Origin: Microbacterium sp.
Lineage (GTDB): Bacteria > Actinomycetota > Actinomycetes > Actinomycetales > Microbacteriaceae
DNA: 64,000 bases
Direction of reading: 5' to 3'
Assembly: GCF_031178445.1 (NCBI RefSeq)
Contig: NZ_JAPSIY010000010.1
Location: forward strand, 62,001 to 126,000
Within the stretch, counting starts at the first letter, position 1. Each line of letters opens with the position of its first letter. The translations under genes were made by a program, and so were the position numbers. This document shows positions 16,778-26,701 of this stretch, one piece after another. The notes beneath the pieces were generated by a model. The model was not told the origin of the DNA. It saw only the letters and a program-made list of their open reading frames with translations, and did not search any database.

Positions 16778-17881
16778 TCAGCCGACCTTGATGGTGTCGA
16801 TGGCGGCGAGGACCTTCTCGCGCAGGCCCTCCGAGATCGGAGCGCTGCCGGCGTTGTCGGCAGCGGCCTGCTGGCCCTCCTCGCCGGCCATGTACTCGAA
16901 GTAGGCCTTGACGAGGGCGGCGGTGTTCTCGTCCTCGTACTCCTCGCAAGCGATGAGGTAGCTGACGAGCGCGATCGGGTAGGAACCGGCCGGCGCGGCG
17001 GCGGGGTCGACGTCGAAGACGAGGTCTCCGGCGCCACGGCCCTCCTCCAGCGGCGAAGCCTCGACGAGCGCGGCGGCCGCCTCGGCCGAGTAGGCGACGT
17101 ACTCGCCGTCGACGCCCACGTGCACCTGGCCGAGGCCGGAGGTCTGCGATGCGTCGGCGTAGCCGATGGCGCCGTTACCCGCCTTGATCGCCTGCACCAC
17201 GCCCGAGGTGCCCTGAGCGGCCTCGCCGCCCTGGATCGGCCACACGCCGTCGGCCTCGTTCGTCCACACGTCAGGGGCGGTCGCGTTCAGGTAGGCGGTG
17301 AAGGTCTCGGTGGTGCCCGAGTCGTCCGAGCGGTGCACGGGCGAGATCGCCAGGTCGGGCAGCGCGACGCCCTCGTTCTGGTCGGCGATGGCGGAGTCGT
17401 TCCATTTGGTGATGGTGCCGGCGAAGATGCCCGCGATGGTCTTCGCGTCGAGGTTCAGGCTGTCGACGCCCTCGAGGTTGAACGCCACGGCGACGGGCGA
17501 GATGTACAGCGGCACCTCGACGATCGCGTCCGACGCGCAGGTCTTGAAACCGTCGGCGAACTCGTCGGTCTTGAAGGCGCGGTCCGAGCCGATGAAGTCG
17601 CTGGCGCCGGCGATGAAGTTCTCGCGGCCGGTGCCGGAGCCGGTGGGCTCGTAGTTGATCGTGACATCGGGGTTGGCGGTCTGGAAGGCGGCGACCCAGG
17701 CCTGCTGAGCGGCTCCCTGCGAGGAGGCGCCGGTCGCCTTCAGGGTGCCCTCGAGCGTCGAGGCGGAGGGCTCTCCGGAGCTGTCGGGGGCTGCGCCCCC
17801 CTCGTTCGCGGCGCAGCCGGCGAGTGCGAGTGCGGCGACAGCGCCGATGGCGCTGAGACGAGCGATGCGGGAGATCTTCAC
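16778..17881 (-). CDS. pstS: Phosphate-binding lipoprotein PstS
   Basis: A 367-residue surface phosphate-binding protein. Signal peptide with lipobox LAGC (Cys23), then a two-lobe binding domain with phosphate-contact motifs TGASSQG, GSGTGRENF and HRSDDSGTTETF. The GTG start gives the expected signal peptide; its ribosome site is weak. First gene of pstSCAB, behind tandem 11-bp PHO-box units at 17968-17989 and a TAACGT -10 box at 17940-17935. Confidence 0.97.
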   Translation of the reverse strand: MKISRIARLSAIGAVAALALAGCAANEGGAAPDSSGEPSASTLEGTLKATGASSQGAAQQAWVAAFQTANPDVTINYEPTGSGTGRENFIAGASDFIGSDRAFKTDEFADGFKTCASDAIVEVPLYISPVAVAFNLEGVDSLNLDAKTIAGIFAGTITKWNDSAIADQNEGVALPDLAISPVHRSDDSGTTETFTAYLNATAPDVWTNEADGVWPIQGGEAAQGTSGVVQAIKAGNGAIGYADASQTSGLGQVHVGVDGEYVAYSAEAAAALVEASPLEEGRGAGDLVFDVDPAAAPAGSYPIALVSYLIACEEYEDENTAALVKAYFEYMAGEEGQQAAADNAGSAPISEGLREKVLAAIDTIKVG

Positions 17882-17967
17882 TGTGGATCCGTTCGATCGG
17901 GGAATGTGTGCGGCCCGGTGCAGGGCACACAGCGACGTTAGGAGTACCGGTTAACGAGACTCTCCCC

Positions 17968-17989
17968 CGCGGGTGAACGGAAGGTGAAC
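17968..17989 (-). promoter_or_regulatory. PHO box of pstSCAB
   Basis: Two adjacent 11-nt units on the minus strand, GTTCACCTTCC (17989-17979) and GTTCACCCGCG (17978-17968), match the actinobacterial PhoP/RegX3 direct-repeat pattern. They lie just upstream of the -35 region for the TAACGT box at 17940-17935. A further GTTAAC occurs at 17955-17950. Confidence 0.8.
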
Positions 17990-17998
17990 GGATCGGGG

Positions 17999-18937
17999 CT
18001 AGACCTTGGGCTCGTGCGTCTCGATCGAGATGATGCCGGAACCCGGATTGGTCGCGGAAAGGTGCACCACCGAGAATCCGCCGACCTCCAGGGTGCTGGC
18101 ACTGTCGATGTACGAACCGGGTACGGTGCCTGTCGCCAGCGCGATCTCCGAGACGATGGCGGGCAGCACCGGCCCGTGGCTGCAGAGCACGGCGGGCTTG
18201 CGGGACCGTATCCTCCGGCCGATCACCGAGCGGATGTCGGCCGTGTCGTTCTCCCACGCCTCCTGACTGATCTTGCGCGTCTGGCGTGCTGTGCGGCCGA
18301 TCTTCTTCTCCAGCGGGGCGACGGTCTGCACGCAGCGCATGGCGTCGCTGGTGACGATCCTGCGCACCCCGAAAGCCCGCAGTGGGCTCGCGATCGCCTT
18401 CGCCTGCCGGATTCCGCGGTCGGTGAGCGGGCGGGCGGCGTCCTCGCCGTCCCAGTCGACGCGCCCGATCGCCTTCGCGTGGCGCAGGACGATCAGGGGG
18501 AAGGTGTGCAGCACGCCGTCGTCCACCAGCCGCTCGAAAGCCTCGACGATCTCGACGTCCACCGGGTAGCTCAGGCGCTTGCGCGCCTTCTTCACGCTGA
18601 CCCATTCGATCGCCGCGATCTCGCTGTTCGGCACGAACGTGGACGCGCGGATCGCCTCGTCGGTGGCCTCGGCCGCCCAGTAGTGCACGACCTTCTGCCG
18701 TTTCGGTCGCATCCAGTAGCGGCTCACACCGACGGGCGTACCGAGCACCACCCTGATGCCGGTCTCCTCGCGCACCTCGCGGACGGCGGTCTGGGCGAGC
18801 ATCTCGCCCGGATCCACCTTGCCCTTGGGCAGCGTGACGTCGCGGTACTTGGTGCGGTGGATGAGAAGCACACGCAGTTTGTCGTCGATCAGCCGCCACA
18901 CGACGGCCCCTGCCGCGTAGACCGCGGTGTCGCTCAT
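17999..18937 (-). CDS. mutT1: MutT1-like Nudix hydrolase fused to histidine phosphatase
   Basis: A 312-residue two-domain enzyme. The N-terminal Nudix domain (about 1-140) has the box [20 protein letters not shown] followed by TGI. The C-terminal SixA/phosphoglycerate-mutase-like domain (about 150-312) has LIVLRHAKA and LCSHGPVLP. In mycobacteria MutT1 removes 8-oxo-dGTP/GTP and diadenosine polyphosphates. Its start overlaps the ppk stop by 4 nt (ATGA), so the two are coupled. Confidence 0.9.
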   Translation of the reverse strand: MSDTAVYAAGAVVWRLIDDKLRVLLIHRTKYRDVTLPKGKVDPGEMLAQTAVREVREETGIRVVLGTPVGVSRYWMRPKRQKVVHYWAAEATDEAIRASTFVPNSEIAAIEWVSVKKARKRLSYPVDVEIVEAFERLVDDGVLHTFPLIVLRHAKAIGRVDWDGEDAARPLTDRGIRQAKAIASPLRAFGVRRIVTSDAMRCVQTVAPLEKKIGRTARQTRKISQEAWENDTADIRSVIGRRIRSRKPAVLCSHGPVLPAIVSEIALATGTVPGSYIDSASTLEVGGFSVVHLSATNPGSGIISIETHEPKV

Positions 18938-21099
18938 CGGACCGTTCGCTTGCGACGGCGGCGCTGCACTGCCGACATGGTGCGATCCTGAAGGTCGGTC
19001 AGCGGCTCGCCGTTCTCATCCTCGGAGTGCCGGGTCCACACACCTCCGTCACCGAGATGCCAGGACTTCGTCCGGTCGTCCATCGCCTCGTCGAAGAAGG
19101 ACAGCAGTTCCTGGACGTGCGCAGGTTCGGAGACGCGCACGAGCGCCTCGACACGGCGGTCGAGGTTGCGGTGCATCATGTCGGCGCTGCCGATGTAGAC
19201 GATCGGCTCGCCGTCGGCCTCGAACGCGAAGATGCGGGAGTGCTCGAGGTAGCGCCCCAGGATGCTGCGCACGGTGATGTTGTCGCTGACACCGGGCAGA
19301 TCCACGCGCAGACTGCAGATGCCCCGTACCCACACGTCGACCTTCACGCCGGCCATGCTGGCCCGGTAGAGCGCGTCGATGATCTGCTCGTCCACCATCG
19401 AGTTGACCTTGATGCGGATGTGCGCCGGCCGCCCCGCCTCTGCGTTCTTGCGTTCGCGGTCGATGTGCCGCAGCAGACCCTTGCGAAGGTGCAGGGGAGC
19501 GACCAGCAGGCGCTTGAACTTCTTCTCGATCGCATAACCGCTGAGCTCGTTGAAAAGGCGCGTCAGGTCGCGGCCCACGAGCGGGTCGGCCGTGAACAGT
19601 CCGAAGTCCTCGTAGATGCGACTGGTCTTCGGGTTGTAGTTGCCGGTGCCGACGTGCGAGTAATGACGCAGCACGCCGTCCTCGTCGCGGATCACCAGCG
19701 CAAGCTTGCAGTGCGTCTTCAAGCCGACCAGGCCGTACACCACGTGCACGCCGGCCTTCTCGAGCTTGCGCGCCCAGACGATGTTGTTCGCCTCGTCGAA
19801 CCGGGCCTTCACCTCCACCAGCGCGAGCACCTGCTTGCCCGCCTCGGCCGCGTCGATCAGCGCCTGCACGACGGGGCTGTCACCCGACGTGCGGTACAGC
19901 GTCTGCTTGATGGCGAGCACGTGCGGGTCGCGGGCCGCCTGCTCGAGGAACGCCTGCACGCTCGTGGCGAACGACTCGTAGGGGTGGTGCACGAGGACAT
20001 CGCCCTTGCCGATGGCCTTGAACACATCGGGGCGCTCGTTGCTGTCGCCGGGCTGGAACGCCACGGCCGTGGTGGGCAGATGCGGCGGATAGCGCAGATC
20101 GGGACGATCGATGCGCGACAGATCGAACAGGCCCCGCAGATCGAGCGGACCGGGGAGGCGGTACACCTCCTGGTCGGTGATGTCGAGCTCCTTCAGCAGC
20201 AGCTCGAGGGTGACGTCGTCCATGTCGTCGGTGATCTCCAGGCGGATCGGAGGCCCGAAGCGGCGACGCAGCAGCTCTGCCTCGAGCGCCTGGATCAGGT
20301 TCTCCGACTCGTCCTCCTCGATCTCCACATCCTCGTTGCGGGTGAGGCGGAAGGCGTGGTGGTCGAGCACCTCCATGCCGGGGAAGAGGTCGTCGAGGTG
20401 GTTTGCGATGAGCTCCTCGAGACGGATGAACCGCAGGATCTCGCTGTCGCCGGGCACCTCCACGAAGCGGGGGAGCATCGGCGGCACCTTGAGACGTGCG
20501 AACTCCTGCCGTCCGGTCCGTGCATTGCGGATGCGGATCGCGAGGTTGAGTGACAGTCCGGAGATGTACGGGAAGGGATGCGCCGGGTCGACGGCCAGCG
20601 GCATGAGCACGGGGAACACCTGTGCGCCGAAGTACTCGGTGAGCCTGCCCCGCTCGGCATCCGTCAGGTCGGACCAGTCGGTGATCTCGATTCCGGCATC
20701 CGCGAGCGCCGGCCTCACCTGGCTGGTCCAGGCGTCCGCGTGGCGCAGCTGCAGGGCATGCGCCTCGCGCGAGATGTCCGAGAGCACCTCGGTCGGCGCG
20801 CGCCCCACATTGGTCGGCATGGCGAGACCGGTGAGGATGCGGCGCTTGAGGCCGGCGACGCGCACCATGAAGAACTCGTCGAGGTTGCTGGCGAAGATCG
20901 CCAGGAAGTTCGCCCGCTCGAGCTCGGGCAAGGCGGCGTCCTCGGCCAGCTCCAGCACGCGCTGGTTGAACGTCAGCCAGCTGAGCTCGCGGTCGTGATA
21001 CCGGTGATCGGGCAGCATCGAGTCCGGTGCCGCGAGGGCATCGAAGTCGTCGTCTTCGGCGTCACCCAGTCCGGCGTCGACAAGTTCGCGTTGGATCAT
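18934..21099 (-). CDS. ppk: Polyphosphate kinase PPK1
   Basis: A 721-residue enzyme that reversibly makes polyphosphate from ATP. The N domain opens with [20 protein letters not shown], and the catalytic histidine region [20 protein letters not shown] and the later [15 protein letters not shown] are intact. The ATG at 21099 is preferred because AAGGA lies 8 nt upstream; Mets at 21108 and further out lack this. It is coupled to mutT1 and close to pstSCAB, which fits phosphate storage. Confidence 0.96.
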   Translation of the reverse strand: MIQRELVDAGLGDAEDDDFDALAAPDSMLPDHRYHDRELSWLTFNQRVLELAEDAALPELERANFLAIFASNLDEFFMVRVAGLKRRILTGLAMPTNVGRAPTEVLSDISREAHALQLRHADAWTSQVRPALADAGIEITDWSDLTDAERGRLTEYFGAQVFPVLMPLAVDPAHPFPYISGLSLNLAIRIRNARTGRQEFARLKVPPMLPRFVEVPGDSEILRFIRLEELIANHLDDLFPGMEVLDHHAFRLTRNEDVEIEEDESENLIQALEAELLRRRFGPPIRLEITDDMDDVTLELLLKELDITDQEVYRLPGPLDLRGLFDLSRIDRPDLRYPPHLPTTAVAFQPGDSNERPDVFKAIGKGDVLVHHPYESFATSVQAFLEQAARDPHVLAIKQTLYRTSGDSPVVQALIDAAEAGKQVLALVEVKARFDEANNIVWARKLEKAGVHVVYGLVGLKTHCKLALVIRDEDGVLRHYSHVGTGNYNPKTSRIYEDFGLFTADPLVGRDLTRLFNELSGYAIEKKFKRLLVAPLHLRKGLLRHIDRERKNAEAGRPAHIRIKVNSMVDEQIIDALYRASMAGVKVDVWVRGICSLRVDLPGVSDNITVRSILGRYLEHSRIFAFEADGEPIVYIGSADMMHRNLDRRVEALVRVSEPAHVQELLSFFDEAMDDRTKSWHLGDGGVWTRHSEDENGEPLTDLQDRTMSAVQRRRRKRTVR

Positions 21100-21139
21100 G
21101 GGGTACATCCTTGCATCGAGGGGTGACGAATGCGTGAAG

Positions 21140-21817
21140 TCATTCCTCGCGCGGGTGCTCGTCGTCATAGAGGTTGAATCGGTAGCCCACATTGCGCACC
21201 GTGCCGATGATCTGCTCCGCCTCGCCGAGCTTGGCTCGCAGTCGTCTCACGTGCACATCGACCGTGCGGGTGCCGCCGAAATAGTCGTATCCCCAAACGT
21301 CGCTCAGCAGCTGCTCCCGCGTGAACACCCGCGACGGGTGGGTGGCGAGGAAGTGCAGCAGCTGGAACTCCTTGTAGGTGAGATCGAGCGGGCGCCCGTG
21401 CAGCTTCGCCGAGTACGACTGCTCGTCGATCGTGATCCCGGAGGCCTGCACGTGAGCGGGCTCGCTCTCGGCGGCGCGTGTCAGCGCAAGTCGGATCCTG
21501 GTGTCGACCTCCGCGGGCCCGGCCCCGGTCAGCACCACGTCGGCGAAGCCCCAGTCGGCGGCGACGGCGCTCAGGCCGCCCTCCGTCGTCACGATCAGCA
21601 CCGGCTGCTCGGTGCCTGCCGTGCGCAGCAGGCGGCAGGCGCTCTTGGCCGCCGCGAGGTCGCTGCGGGCATCGACGAGGAGCACGTCGGCCTCGGGAAG
21701 CGACAGCAGGTGGCCCGGATCGAGCGGATGCCGTCGCACGGTGTGAGGCAGCAGCTCCAGCGCGGGAAGCACCGGCTCCGCATCGGGAGCCGGGGTGAGC
21801 GCCAGCACCAGGACCAC
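21140..21817 (-). CDS. glnR: GlnR-type nitrogen regulator
   Basis: A 225-residue OmpR-like regulator with an atypical receiver (about 1-110) that closely follows the GlnR pattern from its N-terminus through [19 protein letters not shown]. The winged helix (about 125-215; [40 protein letters not shown]) ends with [11 protein letters not shown]. GlnR is an orphan activator or repressor of nitrogen assimilation genes. No kinase gene is adjacent. TAGCAT lies 6 nt before the GTG start, a leaderless arrangement. Confidence 0.88.
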   Translation of the reverse strand: MVLVLALTPAPDAEPVLPALELLPHTVRRHPLDPGHLLSLPEADVLLVDARSDLAAAKSACRLLRTAGTEQPVLIVTTEGGLSAVAADWGFADVVLTGAGPAEVDTRIRLALTRAAESEPAHVQASGITIDEQSYSAKLHGRPLDLTYKEFQLLHFLATHPSRVFTREQLLSDVWGYDYFGGTRTVDVHVRRLRAKLGEAEQIIGTVRNVGYRFNLYDDEHPREE

Positions 21818-21886
21818 GCGACCATGCTAACGGCGGCGAGCCTTCGCCTCTGCTCGATGTCATCGCGGTCGAAGTACGATGGCCTC

Positions 21887-22180
21887 ATGTCTGAACCGGC
21901 TCTCGCTCCGCGCAACGCCTTCCACGGCGTCATCGCGGTGTGGATCGTGTCGCTGGTGTCGGCGATCCTGCTGGCAGTGCTCCTGCCGGAGGAGATCCGC
22001 ATCGGGTGGCTGTTGATCGCCTTCGGCGTCATCGTCCTCGTCTCGTTCGCGGTCCAGCTCGCCTACGGTCGGGCGGCGGGGTTCATCGTGCGAGTGGCGG
22101 CCAGTGTGATGGGCTCCCTGCTGCTCATGGGGCTCGTCTCGATCGCCCTCGGTCTCGCCGCGCTCGCCGGCACGGTCTGA
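21887..22180 (+). CDS. Small membrane protein (three or four segments)
   Basis: A 97-residue hydrophobic protein with predicted membrane segments at about 13-34, 39-57 and 66-93. No named family was recognised. TACGAT (21875-21880) lies 6 nt before the ATG, so it is likely leaderless. Divergent from glnR with 69 nt between starts. Confidence 0.75.
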   Translation: MSEPALAPRNAFHGVIAVWIVSLVSAILLAVLLPEEIRIGWLLIAFGVIVLVSFAVQLAYGRAAGFIVRVAASVMGSLLLMGLVSIALGLAALAGTV

Positions 22181-22218
22181 GCAGCCCCCGGCGCGGGGGA
22201 GCGACTAGACTGGGGCGC

Positions 22219-22332
22219 ATGGATCTCGTCGCGCTCGAATTCTTCTTCCTCGGCCTGCTCGGCCTTGCGAGCATCGCGATCGCCTTCGTCTCCGGCGTCG
22301 TGCTCGTCAACCTGTTCCGCGGCCAGCGCTGA
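22219..22332 (+). CDS. Single-pass small membrane protein
   Basis: A 37-residue protein (begins MDLVALEFFFLGLLGLASIA), essentially one membrane helix with a short basic tail (NLFRGQR). TAGACT lies 8 nt before the ATG. It is short, but the hydrophobic composition and upstream box support expression. Function unknown. Confidence 0.6.
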   Translation: MDLVALEFFFLGLLGLASIAIAFVSGVVLVNLFRGQR

Positions 22333-22345
22333 TCCGACTGACGTC

Positions 22346-22948
22346 GTGATCGAGCTGCCGACCGACCTTCCCGCAGAGCTCGCACCGCTCTCGTGGCTGC
22401 TGGGCGTGTGGGAGGGAACAGGCGTCATCGAATACACCGCCGGTGACCGCCGCTTCCAGGGCGAGTTCTCGCACCGGGTGAGCTTCAGCCACGACGGCGG
22501 TCCGTTCCTGAACTACGCGGCTACGGCATCGTTCCTCGGCCTCGAAGGCGACGAGGCGCCGATCGCCCTGCTGGCGGAGACCGGCTTCTGGCGTCTCACG
22601 CGGCCGCACACCGACGCCGACCCCGGCCCCGCCCTGCTGCCGCCGTCCGCGACTGCTGCGCCTCGGACCGTTCACGACGTCGAGGCGCTGCGCACGCCCG
22701 ACGGGTTCCCGATCGAGGCATCGATCGCGCACTCCGACGGCACACTCGAGCTCTACCTCGGTCGTATCGCAGGTCCACGCGTCGACATCGCGACGGATGC
22801 GGTCGTGCGCATGGCGGGCGCGAAGGACTACAGCGCCGCCAGCCGGATGTACGGACTCGTCGACGGGCACCTGCTGTGGGCATGGGACATCACCGCGCTG
22901 GGGGAGCCGTTGAAGTCTCACGCCTCGGCCCGCTTGGCGAAGGTCTGA
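22346..22948 (+). CDS. Nitrobindin-like heme-binding beta-barrel protein (FABP/DUF1794)
   Basis: A 200-residue soluble beta-barrel. The signature LSWLLGVWEGTGVIEY matches the nitrobindin GxWxGxG element, and the barrel continues to HASARLAKV. Actinobacterial members bind ferric heme and react with nitric oxide or peroxynitrite. The GTG at 22346 gives the usual start (MIELPTDLP). One base separates it from ygfZ, so they form a pair. Confidence 0.85.
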   Translation: MIELPTDLPAELAPLSWLLGVWEGTGVIEYTAGDRRFQGEFSHRVSFSHDGGPFLNYAATASFLGLEGDEAPIALLAETGFWRLTRPHTDADPGPALLPPSATAAPRTVHDVEALRTPDGFPIEASIAHSDGTLELYLGRIAGPRVDIATDAVVRMAGAKDYSAASRMYGLVDGHLLWAWDITALGEPLKSHASARLAKV

Positions 22949-22949
22949 C

Positions 22950-24044
22950 GTGGCCGACTTCGGCTTCCTGCCCGGCGCGGTGCTCGCCGAAGGCATCGTC
23001 GCGCACTTCGGCAACCCCATGGTCGAGCAGCGCCGTCTCGTCGCGGGGGAAGCACTCGTGCCCGTCGGCGATCGCACCCTCATCGAGGTCTCGGGAGAGG
23101 ACCGGCTCGCCTGGCTGGACTCGATCACCTCGCAGTCCGTCGCACGGCTTTCCGCAGGGGAGAGCACCGAGCTTCTCGTGCTCGATCCGCAGGGGCGTGT
23201 GGAGCACGCGGCCGGCGTCTTCGAGGACGGTGCCTCCGCGTGGCTGATCGTCGACGCGGATGACGCTGCACCGCTCGCCAGCTGGCTGCAGCGCATGGTC
23301 TTCCGCTCGCGGGTGGCGGTGACGGTGCGCGAGGATGCCGCTCTGGTGGGCTTCTTCGCCGGCGGCGCCGCAGAGTCGCGGGTGCAGGCCTCGGCCCCGA
23401 ACGGCGTACCTCTCGTCTGGAGGGACCCGTGGCAGGGCGTGACGCCGGGCGGTCACCAGTACGCGGCCGTGGCGCGGCATCCGGCTTCCGGGTACACCTG
23501 GAGCGTCGCGGTCGTCGGCTCACCCGCCGACCTGGAGGGCCCGTTCGCCGGCGCGCTCGCCGCGGAGGCGCTGCGCATCGCAGCCTGGCGGCCGCGCTGG
23601 GCGCGCGAGGTCGACGAGCGTTCGATCCCGCATGAGACCGACTGGATCCGCAGTGCCGTGCACCTCGACAAGGGGTGCTATCGCGGGCAGGAGACGGTGG
23701 CGAAGGTGCACAACCTCGGGCACCCGCCGCGCCGTATCGCCGCACTTCAGCTGGACGGCTCCGACACGGTGCTCCCCGCACCGGGAGACGCGGTGCTCGC
23801 AGGCGACGCGGAGGTCGGCACGATCACCTCGGTCGCGCTGCACTACGAGGACGGCCCGATCGCGCTGGCGATCCTGTCTCGTCGTGCACCCGATGGCGAC
23901 CTCGTGGTGCGCTCGCAGGGCGTCGACATCGCCGCAGCGCAGCAGGTGATCGTGCCTGCGGACGCCGGCGCGACCGCCGATGTGCCGCGCCTCACCCGGC
24001 TCTCCCGCCGCCCGGTCGCCCCCGACCCGCGCGACCCACGCTGA
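22950..24044 (+). CDS. ygfZ: Folate-binding protein YgfZ
   Basis: A 364-residue GcvT-like protein that aids iron-sulfur cluster enzymes with tetrahydrofolate. The family motif KGCYRGQETV begins at Lys241 and includes the conserved cysteine. The GcvT fold spans about 30-330. GTG start one base after the nitrobindin-like gene, pointing to co-transcription. The C-terminus is Arg/Pro-rich. Confidence 0.92.
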   Translation: MADFGFLPGAVLAEGIVAHFGNPMVEQRRLVAGEALVPVGDRTLIEVSGEDRLAWLDSITSQSVARLSAGESTELLVLDPQGRVEHAAGVFEDGASAWLIVDADDAAPLASWLQRMVFRSRVAVTVREDAALVGFFAGGAAESRVQASAPNGVPLVWRDPWQGVTPGGHQYAAVARHPASGYTWSVAVVGSPADLEGPFAGALAAEALRIAAWRPRWAREVDERSIPHETDWIRSAVHLDKGCYRGQETVAKVHNLGHPPRRIAALQLDGSDTVLPAPGDAVLAGDAEVGTITSVALHYEDGPIALAILSRRAPDGDLVVRSQGVDIAAAQQVIVPADAGATADVPRLTRLSRRPVAPDPRDPR

Positions 24045-24056
24045 CGCTGCGAAGGC

Positions 24057-24884
24057 TCAGACGTCAGGAAGCGGCGCGACGGTCTGCCAGGGGACGGTGA
24101 GCTCACCGAGCCGCCAGCGGGAGGCGCGACCGACGATCGGCACGCCCTGATCGCGCAGCGCCCCGACCGCCGCGACGAACCGCTGGCCAGGACCGAAGGC
24201 CGACAGAGCCGCGGCGCGGTCCCACTCGCGGTCGAGGGCGATCAGCAGTTCGTGCACGGGCTCGCCGGGGACGTTGCGATGGATGAGCGCCTTCGGCAGG
24301 CGCTCTGCGACGATGCCGGGACGCTCGAGCCCCGTCAGCCGCAGTGAGATCGTGAAGCGCAGGGGGACGCCGCCGGTAGCGACGTCGACCCAGGAGCAGA
24401 TCCGGCCGATCTCGTCGCACGTGCCCTCGAAGAGGATCCCGCCCGGTGCGAGCCGTGAAGTCATCCGGTTCCAGGCGTCCGCGACATCGGCCTCGGCGTA
24501 CTGGCGCAGCACGTTCATCGCCCGTATCACCGCGGGCCGTCTGCCTTCTCGCAGCGGCACTTCGAAGCCGCCGCGCTCGAACGACACCCGCAGGTCGGAG
24601 GGGAACGGCGTTCGCCCTGCGCGCACCTCGTCGAGCTGCGCGCGTGCCGCCGCCACGCGCTCTGGATCGAGCTCGAGGCCGAGCACCTCGGCATCCGGCC
24701 GCACACGCCGCAGGCGGTCGGCGAGCTCGAAGGCGGTCACGCCGCTGGCGCCGTAGCCGAGGTCGACGACGAGGGGGGCGGCGGCCTGCCGCAAGGCGCT
24801 GCTCGCCGCGATCCATCGATCGTTCCTGCGCAGGCGATTGGTTCCCGTCGTGCCCCTGGTGGGCTGCCCCACCGGAGACGCCAT
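24057..24884 (-). CDS. SAM-dependent methyltransferase
   Basis: A 275-residue class I methyltransferase-like protein. Motif I is LVVDLGYGASGVTAFELA, motif II VLGLELDPERVAAA, and a post-motif loop reads APGGILFEGTCDE. The substrate cannot be predicted. Convergent with ygfZ (12 nt apart) and divergent from gpmA. Confidence 0.82.
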   Translation of the reverse strand: MASPVGQPTRGTTGTNRLRRNDRWIAASSALRQAAAPLVVDLGYGASGVTAFELADRLRRVRPDAEVLGLELDPERVAAARAQLDEVRAGRTPFPSDLRVSFERGGFEVPLREGRRPAVIRAMNVLRQYAEADVADAWNRMTSRLAPGGILFEGTCDEIGRICSWVDVATGGVPLRFTISLRLTGLERPGIVAERLPKALIHRNVPGEPVHELLIALDREWDRAAALSAFGPGQRFVAAVGALRDQGVPIVGRASRWRLGELTVPWQTVAPLPDV

Positions 24885-24967
24885 GACTCCATTCTGCTCG
24901 CAACCGCGCGGATGGTGAACGCCGCAACAGACCGGTGGGCGCGAAGGGGTGTCGCTAGGCTGTAGGC

Positions 24968-25711
24968 ATGACGCGCACCCTGATTCTTCTTCGGCACGGC
25001 CAGAGCGAGTGGAACCAGCTCAACCTCTTCACGGGATGGGTGGACGTCCGCCTCACCGAACAGGGCAGGAATGAGGCGAGGCGCGGTGGTGAGCTGCTGG
25101 CGGAGTCCGGCATCCTGCCCGATGTGCTGCACACGTCGCTGCTGAGCCGTGCGATTCAGACGGCCGACATCGCGCTCGACTCCGCCGATCGGCTGTGGAT
25201 CCCTGTGAAGCGTTCCTGGCGGCTCAACGAGCGCCACTACGGCGCTCTGCAGGGCAAGGACAAGGCGCAGACGCTCGAGGAGTTCGGTCCCGAGCAGTTT
25301 CAGCTGTGGCGCCGCTCGTTCGACGTGCCGCCGCCCGTGCTCGACGACGACAGCGAGTTCAGCCAGGTGGACGACCCGCGCTACGCCGACATCGACGGCG
25401 AGGTGCCGCGCACCGAGTCGCTCAAGCTCGTCATCGACCGACTGCTGCCCTACTGGGAGGGCGCGATCGTGCCGGACCTCGAAGCGGGGAAGACTGTGCT
25501 CGTCACCGCGCACGGCAACTCGCTGCGGGGTCTCGTGAAGCATCTCGAGGACATCAGCGACGACGACATCGCCGAGCTGAACATCCCCACCGGCATCCCG
25601 CTGGTCTACGAGCTCGACGAGAACAACGTCCCCACCGGTCCGAGCCGCTACCTCGACCCGGAGGCCGCCGCGGCAGGCGCCGCCGCTGTCGCCGCGCAGG
25701 GCAAGAAGTAG
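24968..25711 (+). CDS. gpmA: 2,3-bisphosphoglycerate-dependent phosphoglycerate mutase
   Basis: A 247-residue glycolytic enzyme. The catalytic RHG motif ([12 protein letters not shown], His10), [28 protein letters not shown] and the second histidine in [12 protein letters not shown] are intact. The tail is Ala-rich. TAGGCT (24956-24961) lies 6 nt before the ATG: leaderless. In actinobacteria gpm commonly neighbours senX3-regX3, here about 3 kb away. Confidence 0.97.
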   Translation: MTRTLILLRHGQSEWNQLNLFTGWVDVRLTEQGRNEARRGGELLAESGILPDVLHTSLLSRAIQTADIALDSADRLWIPVKRSWRLNERHYGALQGKDKAQTLEEFGPEQFQLWRRSFDVPPPVLDDDSEFSQVDDPRYADIDGEVPRTESLKLVIDRLLPYWEGAIVPDLEAGKTVLVTAHGNSLRGLVKHLEDISDDDIAELNIPTGIPLVYELDENNVPTGPSRYLDPEAAAAGAAAVAAQGKK

Positions 25712-25722
25712 TCCGAGCAGGA

Positions 25723-25752
25723 GAGGGCGGATGCTGCGCAGCATCCGCCCTC
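25723..25752. terminator. Bidirectional terminator
   Basis: A 30-nt perfect palindrome (two 15-bp arms, GAGGGCGGATGCTGC) between convergent gpmA and the NmrA-like gene. The stem contains the recurrent word GGATGC. Confidence 0.8.
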
Positions 25753-25754
25753 CT

Positions 25755-26627
25755 TCATGCCTGAAGCCCGGTGAGTTCGTCTCGTATCCAGGCCCGCAGC
25801 GTCGTCGGCGTCGTCGTGGCGACCGTCCGGGGCTGCTCGGGTACGAAGTCATCGCGCAGCCCGGTCGACATGCCGATCATCGCGTCCGCGGACGCCGGCG
25901 ACATCCCCATCTCGAGGTAGCCGGCTCGCATCTGCTCGTCGGTGATGCGCTGCGCGGTGACAGGGCGGCCGAGCTCCTCGGTGAGCACCGCGGCCACCTC
26001 CTGCCAGCTGAGGTCCGCGGGGCCATGGACGGCATGTACCGACCGGCCCGACCACTCCGGGTTGAGCAGCAGCCCGGCGGCCACCTCGGCGATGTCCCTC
26101 GGGGCCACCCAGCTCATCCGCGCGTCTGTGGGAAGGAGCACGCGGATGACGCCGTCGCGGACGGCGTCCGCCTGCAGAGCGAGGTTCGTGAAGAAGTAGC
26201 CGCAGCGCAGATGCGCGACATCGACCTGCAGTGCGTCGAGGGAGGTCTCGGTGTGCGCGAGGCCGTCGATCTCGCCGGCGCCGTGCCGCTTCTCGGCACC
26301 GACGCTGCTCTGGAACACGACCTTCGGGATGCGATTGGCCGTGATCGCCGCCACCACGGCGTCCGTCGCTCGGGCATAGTCGGTGAGAGGGTCGTCGCTC
26401 GTCGGCGGCGGGTCCACCCAGTACAGCGCGTGGACGCCGCGGGTGGCCGCGGTCACCTCCCGAGGGTCGCGGGAGTCCGCAGTCGCGACGTCGACGACAT
26501 TCAGCAGTTCCGGATCCAGCTTCTCAGGGTCGCGCATCAGCAGCAGTGGACGCACGCCCGCCCTGATCAGTGCACGGGTCAGGTGGCGTCCGACATGTCC
26601 GTTCGGTGTTGTGACAGCGATCCGCAT
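25755..26627 (-). CDS. NmrA-like NAD(P)-binding protein
   Basis: A 290-residue atypical short-chain dehydrogenase-like protein. The Rossmann start RIAVTTPNGHVGRHLTRALI varies from the classic GxxGxxG. NmrA-like segments VVFQSSVGAEKRHGAG and SWVAPRDIAEVAA follow. It could be a redox-sensing regulator or an oxidoreductase. Divergent from the WYL regulator, which may control it. Confidence 0.8.
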   Translation of the reverse strand: MRIAVTTPNGHVGRHLTRALIRAGVRPLLLMRDPEKLDPELLNVVDVATADSRDPREVTAATRGVHALYWVDPPPTSDDPLTDYARATDAVVAAITANRIPKVVFQSSVGAEKRHGAGEIDGLAHTETSLDALQVDVAHLRCGYFFTNLALQADAVRDGVIRVLLPTDARMSWVAPRDIAEVAAGLLLNPEWSGRSVHAVHGPADLSWQEVAAVLTEELGRPVTAQRITDEQMRAGYLEMGMSPASADAMIGMSTGLRDDFVPEQPRTVATTTPTTLRAWIRDELTGLQA

Positions 26628-26701
26628 GATGTTCTCCCATCCGTCGATCCCGCCAGGTTACGAAGGGATCCCGCCGATTCCTGTCGTCGATTCATGACAG
26701 G

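Noticed and set aside
13967..16904. Long plus-strand frames opposite pstB, pstA and pstC
   Set aside because: Compositions rich in His, Gln, Asp and Arg are the complement of the membrane-protein codons; the pst genes are unambiguous.
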